64,000 nt of DNA from Polymorphobacter multimanifer (GCF_014205635.1 NZ_JACIIV010000004.1:1-64000); one strand, 5' to 3'. Shown: positions 24,938-34,087, numbered from the stretch's first letter. Numbers and translations: made by a program. The notes: a model not told the origin generated them from the letters alone.

Positions 24938-26441
24938 GCTTGGCGCCCTGTCGCTGGCGATGGTGCGGATGAACCTGCGCAACCGGATCGCGCTCGTCTA
25001 TGGCTTCGTGTTTCCGCTGCTGTTCCTGGTGGCGTTCTGGGCGCTGTATCGCAATGATCCGGTGCCGCTGGCGCTGCATGCGGGGCAGTTTCTGACGGTG
25101 ACGATCCTGGGGGCAGCGTGCTTCGGGCTGCCGACGCAGATGGTGAGCGAGCGAGAGGCCGGCATCTGGCGTCGCTTCCGGCTGACGCCGACGCCCACGC
25201 CGGTGTTCGTGGGAGCGACGCTGCTGGTGCGGCTGGCGCTGCTGCTGGCGGCCGTGGCGCTGCAACTGCTGCTGGCGCGCGCGCTCGGGATGCCGTGGCC
25301 GGTCCACCCCATCGGCCTCGCGGTGGCGCTGCTGGCGGCGAGCTTTGCTTTTCTGGGGCTGGGTGCCGTCATCGCCATGCTGGTGCCCAATGTGCCGGCG
25401 GTGCAGGCGCTCGGCCAGTGCCTGTTCCTGCCGATGCTGATCGTCGGCGGTGTGGCGGTGCCGCTCACCAGCCTTCCCGATTGGGCGCTGACGCTGTCCG
25501 TGTTCCTCCCCGGCCGCCATGCAGTGACGGCGCTGCAGGCCAATGTGACCGGGCTCGGCATAAGTGCGGTCCGGTTCGAGCTGGGGGCGCTGGTGGTGAT
25601 CGGCGGGGCGGCCTTTGCTGCGGCATCGGCCCTGTTCCGCTGGCAGCCGGTGGCGCCGGCGCGCAGCGGCAGGACGACCGGCTGGCTGCTTGTGGCGCTC
25701 GCCGCCTGGGGTGCTGTGGGGTTGGCGGCGATCGGCACCGGCCGCGTGGCCCCTGCCGGCCGCGACATCGCCCGGATCGGGCCGGTGACGGATTTTCTGG
25801 CCGCGCCGCCGGTCCCCGCGCGGGAGCAGGCTGCCGACACGCCGGCCGAACCGCCCGTCGCCACCGAACCCGAGAAGGTGCCCGAGCCTGCCCCCGAGCC
25901 CGTAATCGCGCCGCTGCCCCCGCCGCGCCCGCCGGGCTGGCAAGCCGTGGGACCGGCAGACTATGCGCGGATCGCCTTTGAAGCGCTGCCGCCCGATGGC
26001 GGGCTGGTGTCGCCCATCGCGTCGGCCGGCGAAGCGATGGACCCGGTGGTGGCCGAGCAGATCGCACTGCTGAGCGTGCGGCTGCCATCGTGGCCGCCCG
26101 CCAAGGTGGCGGATCCGGTGCAGCGGGTGCGCAACCTGCTGACGGTGGCGGCGGTGCCCGACCTTCTGCAAATGGACGGCTTCGAGCGCCATGTGCCGCT
26201 GCTGGTGCTGGAGCGGCTGGAGGCGGAGGTGCCGGCGGCGGACCTTCCGAAGCTGCTCTATTGGGTGGCGATGCACCCCGACGAAGGCGACGACAGCGCG
26301 ATTGCCGCACTGGAGCGGTTGCGGTTGCCGGCGACGAGCGAGCCGACCAAGCCGGTGCGCGAGCGGATCATGCTCTATGCGATGAAGCTGCTCGGCCGGC
26401 TGACCGATCAGCCACCGCCGGCAGCGGCGCGGCGCGAGTAG
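24930..26441 (+). CDS. ABC-2 type permease with Pro-rich linker and extra C-terminal domain
   Basis: The 503 residues divide into two parts. The first ~270 residues form an ABC-2 permease: six to seven membrane segments, with the family's conserved region FLPMLIVGGVAVPLTSLPDWA. Then comes a Pro/Glu/Ala-rich linker (about 290-335). The last ~165 residues are soluble and mostly helical (YARIAFEALPPDGGLVSPIA...) and not part of the usual permease. The C-terminal unit may contact the cytochrome protein or the cell wall. The 3' end overlaps the convergent metallo-hydrolase gene by 34 bases. Confidence 0.85.
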   Translation: MAELGALSLAMVRMNLRNRIALVYGFVFPLLFLVAFWALYRNDPVPLALHAGQFLTVTILGAACFGLPTQMVSEREAGIWRRFRLTPTPTPVFVGATLLVRLALLLAAVALQLLLARALGMPWPVHPIGLAVALLAASFAFLGLGAVIAMLVPNVPAVQALGQCLFLPMLIVGGVAVPLTSLPDWALTLSVFLPGRHAVTALQANVTGLGISAVRFELGALVVIGGAAFAAASALFRWQPVAPARSGRTTGWLLVALAAWGAVGLAAIGTGRVAPAGRDIARIGPVTDFLAAPPVPAREQAADTPAEPPVATEPEKVPEPAPEPVIAPLPPPRPPGWQAVGPADYARIAFEALPPDGGLVSPIASAGEAMDPVVAEQIALLSVRLPSWPPAKVADPVQRVRNLLTVAAVPDLLQMDGFERHVPLLVLERLEAEVPAADLPKLLYWVAMHPDEGDDSAIAALERLRLPATSEPTKPVRERIMLYAMKLLGRLTDQPPPAAARRE

Positions 26442-27499
26442 CGGGTCGTCACGCCGGTGCGCGGATTGGCAATGGCAATGGCGCCGGTGTCCGAAACCGT
26501 GACGACAAGATTATGGTCGGTCGCCGCATCGGTGTTGGCGATCCGTTCGGGCGCGGTGTTGGCCTCCGGACTGCGATTGGCAAAATGGAGCTGCCACAGC
26601 GCCATGTCTGGCATGGCGCCCAGCCGCGTGAGCACCGAGCCGTCCCCGCCCTTGGTGGGGCCGTTGGAGACGATCACGACACGCGGCCGAAGCGTTCGGT
26701 AAAGCGGCTCGCTGCCGGCATTCTCGCTGCCATGGTTGCTGGCAAACATGAGATCGACCCGGCCCACGCGGTCGCGGGGGCAGACCAGGCGATTTTCGAG
26801 GCGCAGCGTCGCGTCCCCCAGCGCCAGCAGCCGCGCCTTGCCCCAGCGCAGCAAGACGCCGAGCGACCGCCAGTTCTCTTCACCGCCGTCGCGCTCCTCG
26901 GTGACGGCGGCCTCGCAGGTCGTGCCCGCCCTGCCCTCGCGCGGCAGCACATCGCCGTCGCTGGCGACGGCGGTCATCTCGAGTCCGTCGATCATCAGGC
27001 GGTCGCCGGCTTTCATGATCCGGCGCGGCTTGCCGGCGATGGCGGCTTCGTAGCGCGGATAGCTGTTGACCGGTGCGAAGGGGCCGGGAGTGGTGCCGGG
27101 GGGCGGCATTTCGCGGTTGGGGCCGTGATCGATGAACTCGCCGATCTCGATCAGCGGAATGAGATCGAAGACGCCGCCGACATGATCGGCGTGATAATGG
27201 GTGACGAGGACGTGATCGATGCGCGACAGCCCCGCGGCGCGCGCCGCCGCGACGATCCGCTGGGCGCTGCTGGTGCCGGGCGGCGGGCGCGCCTGTCCCG
27301 GTGCCGGGCGCGGGCCGCCCATGCCGGTCGGAAAGCCGGTATCGATCAGCAGCGATTTGCCACCGGGCGTGATGTAGAGATTGGCGGCACCGCCTTCGAC
27401 ATCGATGGCGATGAGCCGCATGTCCCTGGCCGCGGCGGGCGCGCACGCGAGGCCCGCCGCCAGCGCAAGAGCGATCATGGGGGGTGCGATGCGGGTCAT
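26408..27499 (-). CDS. Exported metallo-beta-lactamase-fold hydrolase (ComEC-like)
   Basis: This 363-residue protein has a signal peptide of about 24 residues. The MBL zinc motif T-H-Y-H-A-D-H-V-G-G is near residue 100, with further ligands in LALGDATLR and FASNHGSEN, the pattern of the ComEC/Rec2-like branch. Because it is secreted, it may hydrolyse a lactone or ester in the periplasm; I infer this from the sugar-oxidation context only. It is the last gene of a five-gene minus-strand operon and overlaps galM by four bases. Confidence 0.8.
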   Translation of the reverse strand: MTRIAPPMIALALAAGLACAPAAARDMRLIAIDVEGGAANLYITPGGKSLLIDTGFPTGMGGPRPAPGQARPPPGTSSAQRIVAAARAAGLSRIDHVLVTHYHADHVGGVFDLIPLIEIGEFIDHGPNREMPPPGTTPGPFAPVNSYPRYEAAIAGKPRRIMKAGDRLMIDGLEMTAVASDGDVLPREGRAGTTCEAAVTEERDGGEENWRSLGVLLRWGKARLLALGDATLRLENRLVCPRDRVGRVDLMFASNHGSENAGSEPLYRTLRPRVVIVSNGPTKGGDGSVLTRLGAMPDMALWQLHFANRSPEANTAPERIANTDAATDHNLVVTVSDTGAIAIANPRTGVTTRYSRRAAAGGG

Positions 27500-28626
27500 T
27501 GCTTCTTCCAGAACGGCGTGCGGTCGGTGGAGAAAACGAACTCGGTGGCCGACTGGAAGGTTTCGCCCGGGCGCAGGACGGTGGAAGGGAAATTCGGCCG
27601 GTTGGGGCTGTCGGGGAAGTGCTGGGTTTCGAACGCCACGCCGTCCGACTGGCGCAGCACGCGGCCGCCGGCGCCGATCTGCGCGCCGCTGAGCTGGTTG
27701 CCGGTGTAGATCTGCACCCCGGGCTCGGTGGTGCGAACCTCCATCTGGCGACCGCTGACCGGATCGTGCAGCCGCACTGCCGTCGCCAGCACGCCGGGGG
27801 CTGCGTCGAGGACGAAATTATGGTCGATGCCCTTGGCCAGCTGCAATTGCGGATGCACGGCGTAGAGCGCCGAACCGAGCGTTGCCGGGCGGGCGAAATC
27901 GAACGGCGTGCCGGCGACGGGGGCAAGCTCGCCGGTGGGGATCTGCTTTTCGTCGGTGGGGGTGTAGCGCCGCGCCAGCACCTGCATGACATGGCCATAG
28001 ACCGGGCCCGACGCGGCACCGCCGAGATTGAAGTAGCTGTGGTTGGTGAGGTTGATGATGGTCGGCTTGTCGGTGGTGGCGACATAGTCGATACGCAGCG
28101 CGCCGGCGTCGGTGAGCGTGTAGGTCATCGTCAGCTTGAGCGTGCCGGGATAGCCATTGTCGCCATCGGGGCTGGTGAAGCGCATGATGGCGCCGGCGGT
28201 GGTGGCCGTCTCGAAGGTTTCCACATCCCAGAGTTTGGACGCCAACCCGCCGGGGCCGCCATGGATGGCAACGCCGGTGTTGGGGTTGGAGGGCAGCTTG
28301 TGGAAGGTGCCATCGAGCGTGAAGCCACCGCCGGCGATGCGGTTGGCATAGCGGCCGACGACGCTGTTGAACGACCCGGCCTTTTCCCAGGCGGCGAAAT
28401 CGGGCTTGCCCAGCACGATGTTGGCCAGCTTGCCGGCGCGGTCGGGTGCCAGGATCTCGGTGATGGTGCCGCCGCGCGCCGAAAAGCGGACGATATGTCC
28501 GGCCTTGTTGGTCAGGGTGACGAGTCGCACGGTCTCGCCGGCTTGCGACGTGCCGAAGACGCTGGTCTGCGCCGTGCCGGCATAGACGGGGCTTGCCAGC
28601 AACAGCGAGGCGAGGATGAGCTTCAT
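27496..28626 (-). CDS. galM: Exported aldose 1-epimerase (galactose mutarotase)
   Basis: This 376-residue protein has a cleavable signal peptide (about residues 1-17), implying a periplasmic mutarotase. Family motifs include GRYANRIAGGGFTLDG, the conserved His in AIHGGPGG, the catalytic His/Tyr region NLTNHSYFNL and the catalytic Glu in AFETQHFPDSPN. The enzyme interconverts alpha and beta anomers of aldoses, supplying the correct anomer for the quinoprotein dehydrogenase encoded just upstream. Four-base ATGA overlaps link it to both neighbours. Confidence 0.92.
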   Translation of the reverse strand: MKLILASLLLASPVYAGTAQTSVFGTSQAGETVRLVTLTNKAGHIVRFSARGGTITEILAPDRAGKLANIVLGKPDFAAWEKAGSFNSVVGRYANRIAGGGFTLDGTFHKLPSNPNTGVAIHGGPGGLASKLWDVETFETATTAGAIMRFTSPDGDNGYPGTLKLTMTYTLTDAGALRIDYVATTDKPTIINLTNHSYFNLGGAASGPVYGHVMQVLARRYTPTDEKQIPTGELAPVAGTPFDFARPATLGSALYAVHPQLQLAKGIDHNFVLDAAPGVLATAVRLHDPVSGRQMEVRTTEPGVQIYTGNQLSGAQIGAGGRVLRQSDGVAFETQHFPDSPNRPNFPSTVLRPGETFQSATEFVFSTDRTPFWKKQ

Positions 28627-30155
28627 GGCAGCGGCTCCAGTCGCACGACGAGGCCCGGAGAGGCCTCGGACAGGCCATAGGGCGTGCCGGCGCCGGTCGG
28701 GTTTTGCAGCAGCACGTAGAGCAGCCCGTCGGGGCCGGTGGTCACGGTCCGCGTCCGCCCGAACTGCTGGAAGACGATCTCCTGATGGGTGATCCGGCGG
28801 CCGTCGATTTCCAGTCGGCGAAGCTGCTGGCCGGCCAGCCCGGTGACGAACAGGCTGTTCTTCCAGCCCGGATAGCGATCGCCGGTGTAGAAGTGGATGC
28901 CCGACGGCGAGATGCGCGGGGTGTAGGCAGCGATAGGTTGTTCCATGCCCGGCGCCTCGCGGAGCGTGATGCCCGGCTGCAGCCCAGCTGTGATCACGCC
29001 CCAGCCATAGTTTTTTCCCGGCTCGACGATGTTGATCTCATCGCCGCCCTGCGGGCCATGCTCGGCCTCCCACAGCAGCCCGGTGCGCTTGTCCCAGGCG
29101 AGCCCTTGCGGATTGCGATGCCCCCATGACCAGATCGTGGGCACCGCATCCGCGCGGCCCACCAGCGGATTGTCGGCGGGGACGCTGCCATCGTCGTTGA
29201 CGCGGTGTATCTTGCCAAGCGGGGTTGCGAGCGACTGGGCGTTGGCGATCTCGCCGCGCTCCCCCAGGGTGAAGTACAGCTTGCCATCGGCGCCGAAGCC
29301 GAAGCGCGTGCCATAGTGCGACCCGCTGGTGGTGTAGAGGCTGGAGGGCGCGCGGAAGATTTCCTGCTGCGCCACCCAGCGATTGCGCCGATCGAGCTTG
29401 CCGCGGACAATGACTGTCATCGATGGATGATTGGGCGGCTGTGCGCCGGGCGGCACCGGCGGCGGATTGGCGGGCACGGTGTAGCCGGGCTGCAGTTCGG
29501 AATAACCGAGGTAGATCCAGCCATTGCGCCGATAATCCGGATGGACGGCGACATCGAGCAGTCCGCCATCCTGTCGCTCCCACACCTTGGGGGTGCCGGC
29601 GACCGGCGTCGGCTGCAGCCGGCCGGTGCTGTCGATGATCCGCAACCGGCCCGGCCGCTCGGTGACGAGCAGCCGTCGATCGGGCAGGAAGGCCAGCCCC
29701 CATGGCGTGTCGAGCACGCTGGCAACAATATGGATGCGAAATTTCTGCTTTTCCGAGGCAATCTCGACATTGGCGGGATCGGCGACGAAGACCGGTTTTG
29801 CCACCGACACGTCGGAGCGGATGCGCATCCATGCGATCAGCTGCCAGATCACCTGGTCCTCGAGCACCTCGTCGAACGCCGGCATTTCGGCGCCGTCCAC
29901 GCCCTTCTTTATCTTCTGGAAGAGATCGGCATCGGTGCGCGCGGCCAGCAGCTGCGGATTGAAGAGGCTCGGCCCGCGCCCGCCGGCGAGATCGGTGCCG
30001 TGGCAGCCCGAGCAGCTTTCCTCATAGGTGGTGGCCATCTGCTGCTGAAGCAGGCGGCCGGGGCTGACCGGCTGCTGCGCGCCTGCGCCATCGGCAACGA
30101 AAAGCGATGCTGCCAGTGCTGATATGAGTGCTGCGACCGGCAATCGCCAACTCAT
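28623..30155 (-). CDS. Cytochrome c / PQQ-dependent sugar dehydrogenase fusion (GSDH family)
   Basis: This 510-residue protein has a signal peptide (about residues 1-26), then a cytochrome c domain with heme motif C-S-G-C-H (about 47-51) and a Met-containing distal region (GAEMPAFDEV). The rest (about 140-500) is a soluble aldose-dehydrogenase-like six-bladed propeller with PWGLAFLPDRRLLVTERPG, SHYGTRFGFGADGKLYFTLGERGE, the GHRNPQGLAWD motif carrying the catalytic His/Arg region, and EHGPQGGDEIN. It likely oxidises aldoses to lactones in the periplasm with PQQ, passing electrons through its own heme. Confidence 0.88.
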   Translation of the reverse strand: MSWRLPVAALISALAASLFVADGAGAQQPVSPGRLLQQQMATTYEESCSGCHGTDLAGGRGPSLFNPQLLAARTDADLFQKIKKGVDGAEMPAFDEVLEDQVIWQLIAWMRIRSDVSVAKPVFVADPANVEIASEKQKFRIHIVASVLDTPWGLAFLPDRRLLVTERPGRLRIIDSTGRLQPTPVAGTPKVWERQDGGLLDVAVHPDYRRNGWIYLGYSELQPGYTVPANPPPVPPGAQPPNHPSMTVIVRGKLDRRNRWVAQQEIFRAPSSLYTTSGSHYGTRFGFGADGKLYFTLGERGEIANAQSLATPLGKIHRVNDDGSVPADNPLVGRADAVPTIWSWGHRNPQGLAWDKRTGLLWEAEHGPQGGDEINIVEPGKNYGWGVITAGLQPGITLREAPGMEQPIAAYTPRISPSGIHFYTGDRYPGWKNSLFVTGLAGQQLRRLEIDGRRITHQEIVFQQFGRTRTVTTGPDGLLYVLLQNPTGAGTPYGLSEASPGLVVRLEPLP

Positions 30156-30907
30156 CTGACGGTCCAGCCGCCATCGATGATGAAGTCCCCGCCGGTGACG
30201 AAGCCGGCGAGATCGGAACACAGATAGCAGGCGAGGCCGCCGATCTCCTCGGGGCGGCCCCAGCGGCCGACCGGCAGGCTGGCGAGAAACTGCGCATTGG
30301 CGACGGGATCGTTCATCACCGGCGCGTTGAGCGGGGTGCCGATCGGGCCGGGGCTGATGCCGTTGACGGTTATGCCATCGCCGGCCAGCTCGAGGCTGAG
30401 GGCACGGGTGAGGCCGAGGAGCGACGACTTTGCCGAGGAATAGGCAGTGCGTCCCGGCAACGAGATGTGCGCCATGATCGAGGCGAGGTTGATGATCCGG
30501 CCGTAGCCGGTGCCGACCATGCCGGGCACGAAGGCGCGGCAAGCGAGAAAGGTGCTGATCAGGCTGGAATCGACGACACTGCGGAACTCGTCGAGGGTGA
30601 AATCGACGAGGTTCTTGCGGATGTTGGTGCCCGCACTGTTGATGAGGATCTGCGGAGCGCCGACGCTTTCGGTGATGCTGTCCCTCAGCGTCGCCACGCT
30701 GGCCTCGTCGGTCACATCGGCAGCGAAGACATGCGCGGTGACGCCGTGCGCACGGACCGCTGCGGCAACGGTATCGAGCTTGCCGGTGTTGCGGCCGACG
30801 AGCACGAGCGATGCGCCGGCTTCCGCGAGCGACACGGCCATCGCCTCGCCGAGGCCGCCCGAGGCGCCGATGATGACCGCGGTGCGGCCGGAGAGATCGA
30901 TTTTCAT
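30152..30907 (-). CDS. Short-chain dehydrogenase/reductase (gluconate 5-dehydrogenase-like)
   Basis: This 251-residue SDR has the cofactor motif GASGGLGE (about residues 14-21), NSAG, a catalytic Ser in NLASIMAH, the YSSAK motif (YxxxK) and the SPGPIGTPLN loop. I placed the start at ATG 30907; the upstream in-frame extension overlaps the MFS gene and is shadow. It lies 13 bases after the transporter gene and overlaps the quinoprotein gene by four bases. It could oxidise an aldonate, a keto-sugar acid or an aldose. The substrate is not decided by sequence. Confidence 0.85.
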   Translation of the reverse strand: MKIDLSGRTAVIIGASGGLGEAMAVSLAEAGASLVLVGRNTGKLDTVAAAVRAHGVTAHVFAADVTDEASVATLRDSITESVGAPQILINSAGTNIRKNLVDFTLDEFRSVVDSSLISTFLACRAFVPGMVGTGYGRIINLASIMAHISLPGRTAYSSAKSSLLGLTRALSLELAGDGITVNGISPGPIGTPLNAPVMNDPVANAQFLASLPVGRWGRPEEIGGLACYLCSDLAGFVTGGDFIIDGGWTVR

Positions 30908-30920
30908 TGCTGTTACCTTG

Positions 30921-32171
30921 TCAGAGGGCCGGAGCGACGACGAGGTCGGGCTCAGGGTCGGGCTCGGGGACCTTGATGAAGAGCCAGCAGAAGGCGCCGA
31001 AGAAGGCAACGCCGGCCATGACATAGAGCATGAAGTTCCAGCTCTTGGTGGCGTCTGCGAGGATCATGCCGCCGACGACCGGGGCGAGGAAGCCCGAGAA
31101 ATTGGCGAACATGTTCATCGAGGCACCCATGGTGGCGGTGTAGCGCTTGCCCATCTCGACACAGGTGTTCCACGAGATCGGCACGCTGAGATCGCCTGAG
31201 AAGCTGATCGCGGCGAGCAGCGCGATCGCCACGCCGACATTCGTTGCCTGCGGGATGATCAGCAGCAGCGAGCCGACCGCGATGAACGCGCCGATCGCCA
31301 CCAGCCGCCGCGGCACGCGCAGCGGGATCATGCCCGAGACGAGCGACCCGGCGCCGCCCATGAACAGCGGCAGCACCGAGAGCCCGGCGGTTTCCGCCGC
31401 CGACTGCCCCCAGGCCTCGCCGAGATAGGTGGGCATCCAGGTGACGAAGAAATACCAGACATAGGACCAGCAGAAATACTGGACCATGAGCAGCAGCGCC
31501 TGCGGCTTGAGCAGCAGCTGCAGCCAGCCGCCATGCTCCTGGGTGACCAGCGCTTGCGATTCGGCGAGCAGCGCCAGCTCGGCTTCGTTGACCTTGGGAT
31601 TGTCCTGCGGGCGCTCCTTGAAGCGGCTGAGGAAGAACAGGGCCCAAACGACGCCCATCAGCCCGAAGATGACGAACGCCCAGCGCCAGCCGAACAACGT
31701 GATGCCGACGAGCACCAGCGGCGGGGTGACGGCGGCACCCCAGCGTGTGGAGGCCCACATGAGTGCCTGCGCCTTGACGCGCTCACCGCGCGGCAACCAT
31801 TGGGTGAGCATGCGGGTGAGATTGGGGAAGCAGCCCGCCTCGCCGGCACCGAACAGGAAGCGGATGATCCACATCGAAGTGAGGTTCCACGCAGCACCCG
31901 TGAGGGCGGTGAAGAACGACCACAAGATGACGATCTGGGCGAGCACCCGGCGCACGCCGAGCTTGTCCCCCAGCAGCCCCATTGGGATCTCGAACAGCGC
32001 ATAGGACAGGCCGAAGGCGCCGAAGATCAGCCCCATCTCGACCTTGTCGAGCCCGAGGTCGGCCGAAATCGGGCCGGCGGCCTGGGAAATGGCAACCCGC
32101 TGCACATAGGCGAGAATGGCGAGCGAAAGTGCGAAGCCGACAACGCCGTAGCGGACGCGGGTAGGCTTCAT
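30921..32171 (-). CDS. MFS transporter, anion:cation symporter (sugar-acid) family
   Basis: This 416-residue protein has twelve membrane segments. The loop 2-3 motif GLLGDKLGVRR (MFS motif A) and the region RFLFGAGEAGCFPNLTRMLTQWLPRGER are hallmarks of the ACS family, which includes hexuronate, glucarate and galactonate transporters. A plausible start is ATG 32171, although upstream in-frame codons exist to 32318. It heads a five-gene operon with SDR, quinoprotein, mutarotase and MBL hydrolase, so it probably imports an aldonate formed in the periplasm. Confidence 0.88.
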   Translation of the reverse strand: MKPTRVRYGVVGFALSLAILAYVQRVAISQAAGPISADLGLDKVEMGLIFGAFGLSYALFEIPMGLLGDKLGVRRVLAQIVILWSFFTALTGAAWNLTSMWIIRFLFGAGEAGCFPNLTRMLTQWLPRGERVKAQALMWASTRWGAAVTPPLVLVGITLFGWRWAFVIFGLMGVVWALFFLSRFKERPQDNPKVNEAELALLAESQALVTQEHGGWLQLLLKPQALLLMVQYFCWSYVWYFFVTWMPTYLGEAWGQSAAETAGLSVLPLFMGGAGSLVSGMIPLRVPRRLVAIGAFIAVGSLLLIIPQATNVGVAIALLAAISFSGDLSVPISWNTCVEMGKRYTATMGASMNMFANFSGFLAPVVGGMILADATKSWNFMLYVMAGVAFFGAFCWLFIKVPEPDPEPDLVVAPAL

Positions 32172-32300
32172 CACCACTGGCCGGGTGACCGGATGCCGGT
32201 TGACCCCGAGATGCGCTTCCCCATGATAATCCCTTGTTTTTCTGACGACATGCAGCAGCACTTTACTCTGTGCGCCGCCCCCATCGGTCGACAGCTTTCG

Positions 32301-32332
32301 ATGTATACTAAATACCATTTTCTGCTTGTCAA
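32301..32332 (-). promoter_or_regulatory. Promoter and candidate regulon operator, site 2
   Basis: Minus-strand TTGACA at 32332-32327 lies 16 bases before TAGTATACAT (32310-32301), whose first six bases could act as the -10. It is positioned for the MFS operon, with a leader of about 130 bases. It also lies upstream of the divergent SDR gene at 32440. The layout is the same as at 47228-47259. Confidence 0.65.
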
Positions 32333-32439
32333 CGCTGGGTCAACGGCTCATCAAAGGTCGTGCGATGACACCGGGGGCCGTGTCGCACATGATCCCCGGC
32401 GCTGGCGATACAGACCGATGACGGCAGGAAGGTGGGGAG

Positions 32440-33297
32440 ATGCACAATTTGGTCGGGACCACGAAGGGCGACGCCACGCAGCTCGAAGCGCTGGCGGCAG
32501 GGCTCGATGGCAGCGTCGCCCTGGTGACCGGATCGGGGCGCGGATTGGGGCGGTGCATCGCGCAGCATCTGGCCGACCTCGGCGCCGCGGTGGCGGTGCA
32601 CGACATTTCCGAAGAGGCTTCGGCGCAATATGGCGAGGAAGCCAATCTGACAGCGGTTGCGGCGGCGATCGCCAGCCGCGGAGTCGCCACTGTGGGCGTG
32701 ACTGGCGACATCTGCGACGAGGCGGCGGTGGCGGCAATGGTGGCGCGCGTGTCGGAAACGCTCGGGCCGATCTCTATTCTCGTCAACTGCGCCGGCGGCG
32801 ATATCGGGGCGGCCAACACCAAGCCAAGTCCCAATGGCGCTCTCGACATCAGCCTCGCCGATGCAATGGCGGTGCTGCAGCGCAACTTCATCGGCACGAT
32901 GCTGATGTGCCGCGCCGTGGTCCCGGGCATGGCGCTGCGCAACAAGGGCAGCGTGATCAATTTCGGGTCGCTCAATGCCCATCAGGCGGTGTCTCCAGAA
33001 GTGGTCTATGGATGTGCGAAGGCGGCTGTGGTGCATTACACCCGTTGCCTGGCGCTCGAGATGCGCGACCTCGGCGTACGGGTGAATGTGGTGTCCCCCG
33101 GCCCCGCCACCAGCGCCCGCTTCCTCGCCACCCGCCAGACCGATCCGCGAATGATGGGCGAGGGCCCCTCGCTCGATCGCTATGCGCGGCCCGAAGAAGT
33201 GGCGCGGGTCGTTGCCTTCCTCGCCTCGGATCAATCGAGCTTCGTTTCCGGGCAGGTGCTGCGGATCGACGGCGCCGCCAGCCTTTACGCTGCATGA
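32440..33297 (+). CDS. Short-chain dehydrogenase/reductase
   Basis: This 285-residue SDR has a ~25-residue N-terminal extension before the Rossmann motif TGSGRGLGR (about residues 30-38). It also has NCAGG, a catalytic Ser in NFGSLNAH, YGCAK (YxxxK) and the C-terminal VSGQVLRIDGA. It is 13 bases upstream of the next SDR and divergent from the MFS operon across 268 bases containing the operator-like site. It probably oxidises a sugar, lactone precursor or sugar acid in the same pathway. The specificity is unknown. Confidence 0.85.
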   Translation: MHNLVGTTKGDATQLEALAAGLDGSVALVTGSGRGLGRCIAQHLADLGAAVAVHDISEEASAQYGEEANLTAVAAAIASRGVATVGVTGDICDEAAVAAMVARVSETLGPISILVNCAGGDIGAANTKPSPNGALDISLADAMAVLQRNFIGTMLMCRAVVPGMALRNKGSVINFGSLNAHQAVSPEVVYGCAKAAVVHYTRCLALEMRDLGVRVNVVSPGPATSARFLATRQTDPRMMGEGPSLDRYARPEEVARVVAFLASDQSSFVSGQVLRIDGAASLYAA

Positions 33298-33310
33298 GGA
33301 TCGTTGCTGC

Positions 33311-34051
33311 ATGACCGACCGGCTTTCAGGAAAGACTGCCCTTGTGACCGGGGCCGCACAGGGCATCGGCCTTGCCATCGTCGAGGCGTTCGTTCGGGAA
33401 GGCGCCAGCGTGATCGCCACCGACCTGCAGGAGGACCGGCTGGCGAGCCTGTTCGAGGGATCGGCGGTGCGCTTCCGGCGGATGGACGTGACCGATCCGC
33501 AATCGGTCGGGGAGGCGGCTGCGGCATTTCCGGAAGCGGGGGTGCTGGTCAATTGTGCCGGCTGGGTGGCGAATGGCAGCATCCTCGATGGCACACCCGA
33601 AGACCTTGCGCGCAGCTTCACCATCAACGTCGTGTCGATGGCGACGACGATCCGGGCGTTCCTGCCGGCGATGCTCGATCGCAACGATGGATCGATCATC
33701 AACATCGCCTCGGTCGTCTCGTCGGTGATGGCAGCGCCCAATCGCTTTGCTTATGGCACGTCGAAGGCGGCTGTCATCGGGCTGACGATGTCGGTGGCGC
33801 GCGATTTCATCGGGCGCGGCGTGCGTTGCAACGCCATCAGCCCCGGCACGGTCGACAGCCCGTCGCTGGAAGACCGGCTGGCGGCGAGTGGCGACGCCGC
33901 AGCCGCGCGTGCGGCCTTTGTGGCACGCCAGCCGATGGGGCGCATCGGCACGCCCAAGGAAATTGCCGAGATTGCCGTGCTGCTGGCATCCGACGAAGCG
34001 CGCTTCATGAGCGGCAGCAACATCATCGTCGATGGCGGGATGAGCCTCTGA
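33311..34051 (+). CDS. SDR resembling 2-keto-3-deoxy-L-fuconate (sugar-acid) dehydrogenase
   Basis: This 246-residue SDR begins MTDRLSGKTALVTGAAQGIG. Its text (VIATDLQEDRL, RFRRMDVTDPQSV, LVNCAGWVANGSILD, a catalytic Ser in NIASVVSS, YGTSK, RGVRCNAISPGTVDSPSLEDRL) follows the BDH2/2-keto-3-deoxyfuconate-dehydrogenase branch from memory of that family. Such enzymes oxidise the C4 hydroxyl of 2-keto-3-deoxy-acids, giving 2,4-diketo-acids, the substrate of the FAH-type hydrolase at 44964. The Asp after beta2 favours NAD. Substrate chain length (pentonate or fuconate) is open. Confidence 0.82.
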   Translation: MTDRLSGKTALVTGAAQGIGLAIVEAFVREGASVIATDLQEDRLASLFEGSAVRFRRMDVTDPQSVGEAAAAFPEAGVLVNCAGWVANGSILDGTPEDLARSFTINVVSMATTIRAFLPAMLDRNDGSIINIASVVSSVMAAPNRFAYGTSKAAVIGLTMSVARDFIGRGVRCNAISPGTVDSPSLEDRLAASGDAAAARAAFVARQPMGRIGTPKEIAEIAVLLASDEARFMSGSNIIVDGGMSL

Positions 34052-34087
34052 CGCAGGCGGCGCTGCTGCCCACGTCACGCGAGCATC

